Of a stretch of 64,000 nucleotides of DNA, positions 53,297 through 62,345 are shown piece by piece (the stretch's first letter is position 1; each line of letters starts with the position of its first letter). Under the pieces are notes generated by a model. That model did not search any database, had not been told where the DNA came from, and saw only the letters and a list, made by a program, of their open reading frames with translations. A program made the position numbers and the translations under genes. Source of the stretch: Pleurocapsales cyanobacterium LEGE 06147 (GTDB lineage: Bacteria > Cyanobacteriota > Cyanobacteriia > Cyanobacteriales > Xenococcaceae); NCBI GenBank assembly GCA_015207585.1, contig JADEWQ010000013.1, positions 1-64,000 on the forward strand, read 5' to 3'.

Positions 53297-54721
53297 ATGA
53301 AAGACATTAGTTTTAAATCTCTTCTCAAACATCACCCCCATCATTCTAGACGACAGGAACTAGAGATTAACTTGCCTCTAGTTTTGCTGATTGGAGCTAG
53401 TATTGCTGTAGCTATATATATATTATTATTACCTATTAGAACTTCACCTATCGGTGTTCTTCTGTACGACCGCGGCTTTACTCAACCCCTAACGATTGCT
53501 CTTGCAAGTATAGTGGCAACTATAACTATACTGAAATATATAAAACTAAGACAAGAATATCGTGCTTTAAGAAGAATCTGGATTGCCGAGCATATCCCTT
53601 TAAACCAACCAAATTCCCAAGAAATTGCCCTTTTACAACAAAGATTAGCTAAAGAAGGTAGTTTGGTTGCAGTTCGTTGCAGTCGGATTCTACAAGCATA
53701 TATCCAATCAGGCGATCGCACTGCTGCTGCTGAATTTGCTCTAGATGATTCTTCTTTTTATACTAGTTCTTCTGAGTCATCATACTCCTTTCCCCGCATT
53801 CTCGTTTGGGCAATTCCGTTGTTAGGATTTTTAGGAACGGTTTTTGGAATTAGTCAGGCAGTTGGCGGTTTTACTGGCGTTCTCGAACAAGCGGGAGATG
53901 TAGATCAAATCAAAGAAGGAATTACTTCGGTTACTACGGGTTTAGCAGTAGCTTTTGACACCACATTGCTAGCGTTATGCCTGAGTATCTTGGTAATGAT
54001 TCCCCTAGTTTTAGTAGAGCGTTATGAATCCCATCTGTTACTAGGTATTGACGTTTTCATTAACGATAAATTACTGCCTCGATTGCAAACTAAAAACAAA
54101 GATTTGAGCGCTGAGACAATTAATAACGCAGTTAAAGGAGCAATTGACGAGCACTTCCCCAATCCAGAAACTTTAGTAGAACCCGCTCATCAATATGCTC
54201 GAGAGGCAGCGCAAAAATTAGCTACGGGTTTTCTCACCGAGATCGCTAAAATACAAGATATTAGCTCTCAAGTAATCGAACAAGTAGCTAACGTGAGAGA
54301 AATAGCAGCCAAAGATCGTCAAGAATTTATGACCTTTTTTGGACAACAGCACCAAGCCAATCAAGAGTTAATCGAGCAAATTAAAAATACGGTAGAAGAG
54401 ATTAAAGCGAGAAATCAATCTGTTGCCAATGGCTTAAGCGATCAAACTCGGGAAATTAGACAACAGCTAGAACAATTGACAAGTGTCTTAGAAAACCGAG
54501 TCTCTGCTTTAGAAAAAGCTACCAGTAAAATTACCGATCTCCAGCAACTTCAACATAATCTCAATAATAGCCTGCAGTCTTTGGAAAAAGCAGGACATTT
54601 AGAAGAAGTGTTAGTAGGCGTAAAAGATAACTTGGCTCGACTTCAACCCCTATTACAACAAATGAATAAGCCTCGTCGCATTACTTTTATCGAACAAGAT
54701 AATGGAAACATTCCTCTCTAA
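53297..54721 (+). CDS. MotA/TolQ/ExbB-type proton-channel protein with long coiled-coil tail
   Basis: A 474-residue inner-membrane protein. Two N-terminal helices (LPLVLLIGASIAVAIYILLL at 26-46; PLTIALASIVATITILKYI at about 63-82), a cytoplasmic segment, then the MotA/TolQ signature helices (ILVWAIPLLGFLGTVFGISQ at about 170-190; SVTTGLAVAFDTTLLALCLS at about 213-240). The last 230 residues (from about 245) are cytoplasmic and helical with heptads (LSDQTREIRQQLEQLTSVLE, NRVSALEKATSKITDLQQLQ). Ordinary TolQ/ExbB proteins are about 230 residues; the long tail recalls ZorA of Zorya defence systems. Two one-helix ExbD-like partners follow, so it should form a 5:2-type ion-driven motor. No function is assigned. 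Confidence 0.88.
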   Translation: MKDISFKSLLKHHPHHSRRQELEINLPLVLLIGASIAVAIYILLLPIRTSPIGVLLYDRGFTQPLTIALASIVATITILKYIKLRQEYRALRRIWIAEHIPLNQPNSQEIALLQQRLAKEGSLVAVRCSRILQAYIQSGDRTAAAEFALDDSSFYTSSSESSYSFPRILVWAIPLLGFLGTVFGISQAVGGFTGVLEQAGDVDQIKEGITSVTTGLAVAFDTTLLALCLSILVMIPLVLVERYESHLLLGIDVFINDKLLPRLQTKNKDLSAETINNAVKGAIDEHFPNPETLVEPAHQYAREAAQKLATGFLTEIAKIQDISSQVIEQVANVREIAAKDRQEFMTFFGQQHQANQELIEQIKNTVEEIKARNQSVANGLSDQTREIRQQLEQLTSVLENRVSALEKATSKITDLQQLQHNLNNSLQSLEKAGHLEEVLVGVKDNLARLQPLLQQMNKPRRITFIEQDNGNIPL

Positions 54722-54761
54722 CATTTCAAAGTAAATAAAAATTATAGGATTGCCAGAGGAA

Positions 54762-55274
54762 ATGAGGAGAAGACAACGTCGGAAACTAGAAGAAAGTAGT
54801 ATCAATTTGGACTCCTTTTTAGATATCCTGGCGAATACTATGGGAGTTCTGATTTTTATTACTTTGTTTGCCGCTACTCAAGTTTTTAATCAACAAGAAG
54901 TAACTATAGTTGCTGAGTCAGAACAAGGAGAAAATCGTGCTAAAAATCCTCGCTACATCGAATGTCGTGTTGATGGTGTAGTTCTCTATCCCAGTGAAGA
55001 ATTTGTACCAGAAGCAAGATTAAAAGATCCTAAATCCCCATTACAAAAGTTGATAACACAAGTCAAGAATAATCGCGATCGCGAGTATCTGATCGTTGCC
55101 GTACGTCCAGATGGAATAGACTTATTCAATCAAGTTCGTGAATTGGTTGAAGGCGAAAAAATAGATATTGGTTACGAACCAATTGATTCGGGTTGGAAAC
55201 TAACAATTGAAGGAAATTTGACAAATGAGGAGAAGAACGCGCCGCAGAATAGCTCGTCCCAGTCTAAATTATGA
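54762..55274 (+). CDS. ExbD/MotB-like membrane partner 1
   Basis: A 170-residue protein with a basic start (MRRRQRRKLEESS), one membrane helix (NLDSFLDILANTMGVLIFIT, LFAATQVF) and a C-terminal extracytoplasmic domain. The Asp of SFLD at the helix start is in the place of the protonated Asp of ExbD/TolR/MotB. The outer domain (about 50-155) has RYIECRVDGVVLYPSEE and YLIVAVRPDGIDLFNQVREL and ends with YEPIDSGWKL; it is not an OmpA peptidoglycan-binding domain. ATG 54762, preceded by AGAGGAA, is chosen over a TTG at 54750 because partner 2 starts the same way (MRRR). It overlaps the next gene by 50 bases, implying coupled translation. Confidence 0.82.
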   Translation: MRRRQRRKLEESSINLDSFLDILANTMGVLIFITLFAATQVFNQQEVTIVAESEQGENRAKNPRYIECRVDGVVLYPSEEFVPEARLKDPKSPLQKLITQVKNNRDREYLIVAVRPDGIDLFNQVRELVEGEKIDIGYEPIDSGWKLTIEGNLTNEEKNAPQNSSSQSKL

Positions 55275-55938
55275 CTCTTTTCTAGATACTCTCACTAATA
55301 CACTGGGAGTATTAATGTTTATCTGCCTCTTTACTAGTTTAATTGCCAGTCAAAGCAATTCTAATGCTGTTGTCCGTACTCCTTTAGTTTCAGACACCAA
55401 AAAAACACCTCGTTTCTTTGAAATCCGAGATAATAATGTTACGTATATCGATGATGAAAAAATCGGCAAAGAAATAGAGCAGCTGACAGTCAATCTTCCT
55501 GCTTGTAACCGACCTAATCTTCCCACAAATTCAAACCCTTCTCTTTATCAAAATTATGCCGAGCAATTTAGCTATTATCGCGATTGTCTCAGAAGTAGAG
55601 CAAGCCGATTAGTTAATTTTCAGAGCCGAACCGAGTACTATAATGTCTCTATGGTCAATGCCAGTACTTTTTCCTTATTGTACGAACCAATCGACGGTAA
55701 AGTGGGAGAATCAAAAGAAGAATTAACCATAGAAAACTCAGAATTTAACCAAATCCTCGCAAAATTAGACCCCACAAAGGATTATCTTGCCTTTATTGTC
55801 AGACCTAACAGTTTTGCTACTTTTAGGGAAGCAAGAGAACAAGCTTGGACAAAAGGATTTAATGTGGGCTGGGAACCTCATAAGATTGAAACACCTATAA
55901 TCTTCGGTTCGGGCGGAAGAGCGATCGGCGTACAATAG
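55225..55938 (+). CDS. ExbD/MotB-like membrane partner 2
   Basis: A 237-residue paralogue of the preceding protein: MRRRTRRRIARPS, then one helix with the same key residues (YDSFLDTLTNTLGVLMFICL, FTSLIAS) and a larger outer domain. The domain shares RFFEIRDNNVTY and the closing pattern YLAFIVRPNSFATFREAREQ...GFNVGWEPHKIETPI with partner 1 (IVAVRPDGIDLF...IDIGYEP), with an insert of about 60 residues containing two Cys (ACNRP, RDCLRS) that could form a disulfide. No OmpA domain. Start ATG 55225 lies inside partner 1, typical of tight stoichiometric coupling. Confidence 0.82.
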   Translation: MRRRTRRRIARPSLNYDSFLDTLTNTLGVLMFICLFTSLIASQSNSNAVVRTPLVSDTKKTPRFFEIRDNNVTYIDDEKIGKEIEQLTVNLPACNRPNLPTNSNPSLYQNYAEQFSYYRDCLRSRASRLVNFQSRTEYYNVSMVNASTFSLLYEPIDGKVGESKEELTIENSEFNQILAKLDPTKDYLAFIVRPNSFATFREAREQAWTKGFNVGWEPHKIETPIIFGSGGRAIGVQ

Positions 55939-56145
55939 GGTAACTGGTGTTCTCGCCTAGCCATTTGTGTCTCTTAAAATATTTCTAGGGAGAAAATTAT
56001 CTAAGAGGAAATCAGGAGTCAGAATTCGCCCATTCAAAAGTAAAGTTTTTAATTAGTGGTGGGTCTTTTACCCTCGCTAATTATCTCCTGACTCCTGGCT
56101 CGGTGAATTGCTGTCTCCTTCTTCAAATTTTTTGAGCTGGAAATT

Positions 56146-56379
56146 ATGAGAACTATAGCTAATTTATTGAATTCCTTAATTATGGCTGGTTGGGTTGGAG
56201 CGATCGCCATCTTTTCTATTCAGAATATTCAAGCAGTATCGCTGCGATTTCTTGGTTTTCAATCGATCCAAATTCCCGTTGGCGTTCTCCTTGCCTTTTT
56301 TGCAGGAATTGGTATGGTGTTGGGTTCACTTTTGCCTCTGCTTTGGCAGCGACGGAGAAGAGTTAAACGTAGCTATTAA
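56146..56379 (+). CDS. LapA-domain (DUF1049) small membrane protein
   Basis: A 77-residue protein with two membrane helices (LIMAGWVGAIAIFSIQNIQA; VGVLLAFFAGIGMVLGSLLP) and a basic tail (LWQRRRRVKRSY). The SIQNxxxVxLRFLGFxxxxxPVGVLLAxxAGxGxxxG pattern is the LapA/DUF1049 signature. In enterobacteria LapA helps regulate LPS levels; the role in cyanobacteria is unknown. It is between the motor-like operon and pepP, with about 200 bases on the upstream side. Confidence 0.88.
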   Translation: MRTIANLLNSLIMAGWVGAIAIFSIQNIQAVSLRFLGFQSIQIPVGVLLAFFAGIGMVLGSLLPLLWQRRRRVKRSY

Positions 56380-56421
56380 ATTGTATTAATAATTATTAGT
56401 AATTCAAAAAAACACAAAACA

Positions 56422-57744
56422 ATGGGGATTGACCAGAGAGAATATCGCCAACGTCGAGAACAGTTAATGGCTAAGATTGGCAATGGAACGGCGATCTTTC
56501 GCAGCGCGCCTACTGCGGTAATGCACAACGATGTCGAATATGTCTACCGTCAAGATAGCGACTTCTTCTATCTAACAGGATTTAACGAACCAGAAGCGGT
56601 AGCAGTACTTGCTCCTCACCACGAAGAACACCGTTTTGTCTTATTCGTTCAGCCAAAAGACTTGGAAAAGGAAACTTGGACGGGATATCGTTGCGGTGTC
56701 GAAGCAGCCAAAACAGTCTACGGTGCTGATGAAGCATACTCGATAGATGAACTAGACGAAAAGTTACCTCAGTATTTAATTAAAGCCGACCGTATTTATT
56801 ATCATTTGGGACGCGATCGCATTTTTAATAATGTCATTCTCTCTCATTGGCAAAGATTGATGGCTGGCTACCAAAAACGGGGTACCGGACCAATCGCTCT
56901 GGAAGATACTCATCCCATCTTGCATCCAATGCGGTTGGTTAAAAGTGAAGCCGAACTGGAGTTAATGCGCAAAGCTGCTGCCATTTCGGCTCAGGCTCAC
57001 AATCGAGCGCGGGAATTTGCTCGACCAGGACGTTACGAATACGAAGTCCAAGCAGAAATTGAACACACCTTTCGTCAGGAAGGGGGTATTGGACCAGCTT
57101 ACCCTTCTATTGTTGCTTCTGGTGCCAATGGTTGTATTCTCCACTACATAGAGAATAATTGCCAGATGCAGGATAATGAGCTATTGCTGATTGATGCTGG
57201 TTGTTCCTACGGCTACTACAACGGTGATATCACCCGTACTTTTCCCGTTGGCGGTAAATTTACACCCGAACAAAAGGCAATCTACGAAATTGTCTTAGAA
57301 GCGCAATTAAAAGCCATCGAGGAAGTGAAACCGGGAAAACCTTATAATGAGTTTCACGACATGGCTGTCTGCGTTATTGTCAAGGGGTTGCTCGATTTAG
57401 GACTGCTAAGAGGAGACCTAGAAGAAATTATTAAAGAAGAAAAATATAAACCTTTCTATATGCACAGAACCGGACATTGGTTAGGATTAGATGTTCACGA
57501 TGTCGGTGTATATAAGCACAATGAAGAAACTTGGCAAACACTGCAACCGGGTCAAGTTTTAACAGTAGAACCAGGAATCTATATTTCTCCCCATATTAAA
57601 CCCACTGAAGGACAGCCAGAAGTACCGAAAAATTGGCGCGGTATTGGCGTGCGAATCGAAGATGATGTGCTAGTAACCGCAAGCGGAAACGAGATTTTAA
57701 CCTCTGCCGTCCCTAAATTAATAGAGGATATAGAAAGCGTATAA
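56422..57744 (+). CDS. pepP: Xaa-Pro aminopeptidase
   Basis: A 440-residue M24B metallopeptidase that removes N-terminal residues before proline. The N-terminal domain (YRQRREQLMAKIGNGTAIFR) is that of aminopeptidase P. The dinuclear metal ligands are visible: LLIDAGCSYGYYNGDITRTF (two Asp), HRTGHWLGLDVHDVG (His), LTVEPGIYI (Glu) and GIGVRIEDDVLVT (Glu). Length and motif order are standard. Confidence 0.93.
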   Translation: MGIDQREYRQRREQLMAKIGNGTAIFRSAPTAVMHNDVEYVYRQDSDFFYLTGFNEPEAVAVLAPHHEEHRFVLFVQPKDLEKETWTGYRCGVEAAKTVYGADEAYSIDELDEKLPQYLIKADRIYYHLGRDRIFNNVILSHWQRLMAGYQKRGTGPIALEDTHPILHPMRLVKSEAELELMRKAAAISAQAHNRAREFARPGRYEYEVQAEIEHTFRQEGGIGPAYPSIVASGANGCILHYIENNCQMQDNELLLIDAGCSYGYYNGDITRTFPVGGKFTPEQKAIYEIVLEAQLKAIEEVKPGKPYNEFHDMAVCVIVKGLLDLGLLRGDLEEIIKEEKYKPFYMHRTGHWLGLDVHDVGVYKHNEETWQTLQPGQVLTVEPGIYISPHIKPTEGQPEVPKNWRGIGVRIEDDVLVTASGNEILTSAVPKLIEDIESV

Positions 57745-58600
57745 TCCAAAATAAATAAGGGAATAGAAAATGAAGAACGGCGGAGGTGCGCCTTCAGCGG
57801 ATGCGCGACGCACCGCTGTTCTCGTAGGGTTCATAATGCCGCCCACAGATGGCGGCAGAGATTCCTTCGCTCCGCTCAGGAGCGGTTGCTTACCTGAGCG
57901 CGCACGGAGCCTTACAAGCGGAGTCCTGGGGGGCGAATTTATTTCGCGCCATTGAAGCACGTGGCGAATTCGATACGGACCCTGCGGAAACGCCCGACAG
58001 CCCCTCAATTTCAGACCTCCGTGCGGAAACAAGAAAATCTCTACCCGCACCACAGCTCCTTGGGAACAGGTCTAATGCTGAGTCTATGAAGATGAAAACT
58101 GCTATAAACAGTCTTCAGTTATCAGTTATCAGTTTTTTTCAATAGTGACTGATGAGTGCTCATTACTAACTGAATTTTACCCCTTAACCTTTACCCAAAA
58201 TACAAGGAAGGTTAAAAGCTTCGAGCAAAACTGTTATATAACTGTCAGCCTTATTGGAATGGCAAATGGCTGTAAGTTGTGGCTAACAAGATTGAGGTAG
58301 TTGAAACAAAACATGGGAAGATGGGAAAACAGTTACCAGTGAACAGTAAGCAGTCAACAAAAAATAAATACTCCTGACTTCTTCCTGTACGGGCGATTGA
58401 CCCTCACCGTCCGCCGTAGGCGCACTAAAGAGCGAAGGTGCAGCGATCCCGCAGGGTGACGAAGTCTAGCGGTCTCGCCAAAGGCGAGGCACTACGGGAT
58501 CGCCCCTGCTAATAACTGGTAACTGATAACTGATTTTTATTCCCAATTATCAATTACTTAAATTAATAATCCGCAATTTAACAGCTAACATTTATCAAAA
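57745..58600. other. 856-bp non-coding mosaic of repeats
   Basis: GC-rich patches (57776-57960; 58385-58507) alternate with AT-rich DNA. They include a copy of palindromic family B (57922-57958), a GTGCGGAAACAAG patch (58021-58033) resembling structured repeat B, and CAGTTATCAGTTATCAG- or AACTGGTAACTGATAACTGA-type heptads (58119-58136; 58513-58535). Apparent ORFs here are repeat-derived and not credible genes. Confidence 0.7.
57922..57958. repeat. Dispersed palindromic repeat family B, copy 3 (diverged)
   Basis: AGTCCTGGGGGGCGAATTTA followed by TTTCGCGCCATTGAAGC aligns with the core of 9674-9721. Confidence 0.65.
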
Positions 58601-59257
58601 ATGAGCATTACACCGGAATCTGTAAATCAGCTACTCCATTCAGAAAATCTTGGCGATCGCATCAGAGGTTTGAATCAACTGAGACAAATGGAACCAGAAG
58701 TGGCATTTGAGCTGATTCAACCACTGGTGACCGATCGAAATACCCGCGTGCGCTATGTGGCGATCAGTCAATTGGATACCATTGGTCAGCAAGATTTAGC
58801 TCTTTCTTTGCAATTGCTGCGCGATCGCCTGCTCAACGATCCCGAACCCGATGTCCAAGCTGCTGCTGCCGATGCCATTGGGGGACTTAGGCTTACCGAA
58901 GCCTATGATGATTTGGAAAATTTATACCACCAAACTACGGAATGGTTGATTCAGTTTAGCATCATAGCTGCTCTGGGGGAATTGGGCGAACCTCGCGGTT
59001 TTGACCTCCTCCGGGAAGCTTTAAATTCTGATAACGATTTAGTGCAAACAGCTGCTATCAGTGCTTTTGGTGAATTGGGAGATTCCCGTGCCGTTCCCTT
59101 ACTCATTCCTTTTGCCAATCATGAGGACTGGCAAATACGTTATCGTCTGGTACAAGCTTTGGGAAGATTAGGCGGTTCCGAGGCACGTTCAGTTCTTGAA
59201 AAGCTAGCTGAAGATGAAGTAGAACAAATTGCTCGAGAAGCAAAAAATCATTTGTAG
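58601..59257 (+). CDS. nblB: HEAT-repeat protein, NblB type
   Basis: A 218-residue all-helical protein of HEAT/PBS-lyase repeats (VNQLLHSENLGDRIRGLNQL; RNTRVRYVAISQLDTIGQQD; DPEPDVQAAAADAIGGLRLT; SDNDLVQTAAISAFGELGDS; HEDWQIRYRLVQALGRLGGS). Length and overall pattern match NblB, related to phycocyanobilin lyases and required with NblA for phycobilisome degradation under nutrient stress in Synechococcus elongatus. Chromophore lyase activity cannot be excluded, but the CpcE/F hallmarks are not obvious. Confidence 0.78.
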   Translation: MSITPESVNQLLHSENLGDRIRGLNQLRQMEPEVAFELIQPLVTDRNTRVRYVAISQLDTIGQQDLALSLQLLRDRLLNDPEPDVQAAAADAIGGLRLTEAYDDLENLYHQTTEWLIQFSIIAALGELGEPRGFDLLREALNSDNDLVQTAAISAFGELGDSRAVPLLIPFANHEDWQIRYRLVQALGRLGGSEARSVLEKLAEDEVEQIAREAKNHL

Positions 59258-59399
59258 GCAAAGAGATGAGGAGTTATTGGTAAGAGTTTTTTAGTGGTTT
59301 AATTAAATTATCATTTCTGACTATTGTAGGAAATGGCTTGACAGCTTACCTTTTTTAGGGTAAACCCAGAGCGAGTAGATCCTACAACTACCTGTAACA

Positions 59400-60500
59400 A
59401 TGATACTCCTGCACGTAAACCGCTATTTGATTACCAGTTTTTTCTTGGCTAGCTTGACCTTTATCCCCGCCGTAGTTGCTAGAGCCAATCCTTCGCTCCT
59501 CATTAGTCAGCAAAATACTCGGCAGCTTAACGAACTATTGCGGCGGGGAAAAGAATATGTGGATGCTGGAGATTACGCTAATGCTATAGCGATCTATCAA
59601 CAAGCTGCTTCTATCGATAACCAAGATCCCAAAATTTTTTCAGGAATTGGTTATCTCTACGCTCTGCAAAAAAATTTTACTGAAGCAGCACGAGCTTACG
59701 AACAGGCGATCGCTCTCGAACCGAATAATGCAGAATTTTATTACGCTTTAGGTTATAGTTTCGGTCAAGCTGGCGATAATGTTAGAGCAGCACGAGCTTA
59801 TGAAAAGGCGATCGAACTAGCTCCCGATAATCTTCAAAATTATATTGGCTTGGGAGTTGTGTTGCTGCGGCAAGAAAAATACGATCGAGTGATAGACACT
59901 TATTATCGGATTCTTACTCTCGAACCGGGGAATAGAGAGGCTTATGAAATAATGGGTACTGCTTTGCTCAAGCAGGAACGCTATCTAGAGGCAATTGAAT
60001 TTTTACAAACCGCAGTCCAAAGATATCCCAACCAAAGTAATTTGCAACTGCAACTAGCGGTAGCATTTCTCAGTCAAGGAGAATTAGATGCAGGATTAAA
60101 AGCTCTACAAACAGCCGAAAAACTAGACCCAAACAATCCTCTGATTCACTTAAAAATTGGCAAAATTTGGCAACTGCAAGGAAAATTAACCGAGGCATTA
60201 GAAGCCTATCACCAAGTAGTTGCACTCCAACCCGACTCGCTTGAAGCTCAAACAGAAATTGGTCAGATTTTACTGACTCAGAAAGACTATCTGCAAGCGA
60301 TCGTCGTTTATCGTCGTTTGATAGAACTGTCTCCAGATGATGCTTCTGCTTACTACAATCTAGGCATAGCCCTCAAAGAAAGAGGTAGAAGTAGAGAAGC
60401 AATTGAAGCTCTAACTAGATCGCGATCGCTCTATCAAAACCAAGGTGATAATACACAAGTAAATCAGATAACTACTTTATTAGAACAGTTACAGTCGTAA
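59400..60500 (+). CDS. Secreted TPR-repeat protein
   Basis: A 366-residue protein with a signal peptide (about 1-29, YLITSFFLASLTFIPAVVARA) and about nine tetratricopeptide repeats from residue 40 to the end (for example DAGDYANAIAIYQQAASIDN; NFTEAARAYEQAIALEPNNA; KYDRVIDTYYRILTLEPGNR; RSREAIEALTRSRSLYQNQG). It is probably a periplasmic or lumenal scaffold. Partner unknown. It is 142 bases after nblB on the same strand. Confidence 0.87.
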   Translation: MILLHVNRYLITSFFLASLTFIPAVVARANPSLLISQQNTRQLNELLRRGKEYVDAGDYANAIAIYQQAASIDNQDPKIFSGIGYLYALQKNFTEAARAYEQAIALEPNNAEFYYALGYSFGQAGDNVRAARAYEKAIELAPDNLQNYIGLGVVLLRQEKYDRVIDTYYRILTLEPGNREAYEIMGTALLKQERYLEAIEFLQTAVQRYPNQSNLQLQLAVAFLSQGELDAGLKALQTAEKLDPNNPLIHLKIGKIWQLQGKLTEALEAYHQVVALQPDSLEAQTEIGQILLTQKDYLQAIVVYRRLIELSPDDASAYYNLGIALKERGRSREAIEALTRSRSLYQNQGDNTQVNQITTLLEQLQS

Positions 60501-60582
60501 AATTTTTTTAAATGAACTATCCCGAGCAGCGAATTTAAGGTGTTCTGCGATCGCTTATCGCTTGAGGAGAGGCATCTTGTGG

Positions 60583-60738
60583 TTAAAAAGGTTTTCTATC
60601 TATGCTTAAGATGCGATCGCCTGCCTGCAATCCTGTCTTGACCGCAGAAAAACCTTTTAAAATAGCTTTGATAAAGGTTTGACCATTAATGTCTTCAGTA
60701 TAGATGTCAATTTCATAACTAATTTTTGAGAAATTTTG
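60583..60738 (-). pseudogene. PDZ-like domain fragment
   Basis: The minus strand has an open 51-residue stretch without a start that reads SYEIDIYTEDINGQTFIKAI, LKGFSAVKTGLQAGDRILSI, DRKPF and stops. The S/A-x-K-T/A-G-L-Q-A-G-D-R-I-L-S-I core is that of PDZ domains of periplasmic proteases or aspartic-protease-like proteins. An in-frame stop precedes it. It is a gene remnant. Confidence 0.45.
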
Positions 60739-60801
60739 TCAATAGCTTGTTGTATTTTGGAATAAGAAACTCAAATCGATGCAACTATATCTAAGATAAA
60801 C

Positions 60802-61800
60802 ATGGCAATTACTCTCTGCGATCGCGATTACTCAGAGTTATTTGAGGAAGCAATTCAAAACGGCGAAATTACCTGCCAGTCGAATGAATTTGAAACCGTT
60901 TGCGAGTATCCGCCACAGCTCGCTCAAGGCTATTACCAAAGCCTTCAACTCCGTCCTGGTCTAGAGCTTTCGATCGCCGATCGCCTCAGTCGGGAAGATC
61001 TAATCCTCAAGATACCAGAGTGTCAGTGGCCTGTAGGCTCCTTTTTTCATATTTCAGGAAATTACCGGTGTGATTGTGGAACCTACGTCGATCCGGGACA
61101 TAATACCCTGACTGGCAGTTACGCTGCACCAAAAGAAACCTATGAGTATCTGACGGGAGAGCATCTCAAGAGCGTCTATATTCGCATCGATTCACAACTA
61201 TTTGGAGAATTAGTCATTGGTCAATTAGAACAGTTACCGCTAGCTTTGGAACCGTTGGTTGAGGAGGTCGAGGAGCTAATTAACTTTGCAGGGATCGTCA
61301 CCCCATCGATGCAAGTCGCTTTACAGCAAATTTGGTATTGTCCCTATCAGGGGATGTTCAAACGACTGTATCTCGAAAGTAAAGTACTAGAATTGCTGGC
61401 GTTGCAGTTGATACAGTTGGTCGATAGAGAAAACGTGCTTCGCTCCTATGGCAATCTCCGAGGTCACGATCTTGACTGTATTTATCATGCGAAAGAGATT
61501 TTAACTCAGAATTTAGATAATCCTCCTTCACTCCTTGAGTTGGCACGGCTGGTGGGATTGAACGATCGCAAACTCAAACAAGGGTTTCATCAGGTGTTTA
61601 ATACCACGCCATTTGCTTACTTACGTCACTATCGATTAGAATGGGCACGGCAATTGTTAATGGATTCAGAAATCTCAATCGAGCAGGTAGCAAAAGCGGT
61701 TGGTTATAGAGATCGCAGTCGGTTTGCAGCGGCATTCCGGAAGCAATTTGGGATTAATCCGAAGTCTTATCAATTGCAATATCGTCAAAGGGAGATTTGA
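60802..61800 (+). CDS. AraC-family transcriptional regulator (PchR-like)
   Basis: A 332-residue regulator. The N-terminal sensor half (LSIADRLSREDLILKIPECQ, FHISGNYRC) resembles regulators of siderophore genes; the C-terminal half has both helix-turn-helix units (PSLLELARLVGLNDRKLKQG; ISIEQVAKAVGYRDRSRFAA, AFRKQFGINPKSY). In cyanobacteria such PchR-like genes lie beside TonB-dependent receptors, and a receptor-like gene starts at 63842, so iron-related control is a reasonable inference. Two Cys in CDCGTY might take part in sensing. Confidence 0.88.
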   Translation: MAITLCDRDYSELFEEAIQNGEITCQSNEFETVCEYPPQLAQGYYQSLQLRPGLELSIADRLSREDLILKIPECQWPVGSFFHISGNYRCDCGTYVDPGHNTLTGSYAAPKETYEYLTGEHLKSVYIRIDSQLFGELVIGQLEQLPLALEPLVEEVEELINFAGIVTPSMQVALQQIWYCPYQGMFKRLYLESKVLELLALQLIQLVDRENVLRSYGNLRGHDLDCIYHAKEILTQNLDNPPSLLELARLVGLNDRKLKQGFHQVFNTTPFAYLRHYRLEWARQLLMDSEISIEQVAKAVGYRDRSRFAAAFRKQFGINPKSYQLQYRQREI

Positions 61801-61898
61801 TTGAGTTGCGGATAAAACCCTGAATTGGTAGCTTACTCCTGCTTGTTTTGAGTAATCTGTGTTTCTGTGATTGAGTTTTAAATAGAAGATTAAGTGTT

Positions 61899-62345
61899 TT
61901 ACAGTGTTATGGCTGTGGGGTGAACAGCCGTAATTTTAGAGTAACGGGTAAAGTCACTGATATTGAATGTAAGAACGTGAGTTAGTCCATGAACTATCAT
62001 GGCAGCAACCAGGCGCGTATCAAGTACCTTGACCCCTGACACTCTATAATCCACAACTAAACGCCGCCATTGTGTATGAACTGCTGCACTGTCAGGCAAA
62101 AAAATGAAGTAACGTTCTATCACTTGCGCCCTCTGGTCTGTTTCCTCAATTGATAAGCCAAAACCGCTCCGTGTCGTTGTGGGACGAGTACATACGTTCC
62201 AAAATTCTCCCAGAATTTGTGACGTGTAACAGACTCCTTCTCCCTTTTTTAGTAGAGAGTATATAACATCACGAACCAGAATATGATTTGGATCTGAAGG
62301 AGAGATAAACCGTAATAAAATGTTTGTATCTGCCATGAAAAACAT
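61899..62345 (-). CDS. PIN-domain toxin (VapC-like)
   Basis: A 148-residue PIN-domain RNase. The acidic residues are seen in MADTNILLRFI, LGEFWNV, KVLDTRLVAAM and FNISDFTRY. It is preceded by a ribbon-helix-helix-like antitoxin gene with a TGATG stop/start overlap at 62343-62347, so M1 (MFFMADT) is the coupled start although Met4 could be used. Toxin of a type II system that cleaves RNA when free. Confidence 0.87.
   Translation of the reverse strand: MFFMADTNILLRFISPSDPNHILVRDVIYSLLKKGEGVCYTSQILGEFWNVCTRPTTTRSGFGLSIEETDQRAQVIERYFIFLPDSAAVHTQWRRLVVDYRVSGVKVLDTRLVAAMIVHGLTHVLTFNISDFTRYSKITAVHPTAITL

Noticed and set aside
53297..55938. Classical Zorya defence system
   Set aside because: The A subunit has a ZorA-like tail, but the partners lack the OmpA-type domain of ZorB and no ZorC, ZorD or ZorE gene is nearby; neighbours are peptidases and a LapA protein.
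57770..58145. Overlapping ORFs in the GC-rich patch after pepP
   Set aside because: They are read through dispersed palindromic repeats, have skewed composition and no ribosome site.
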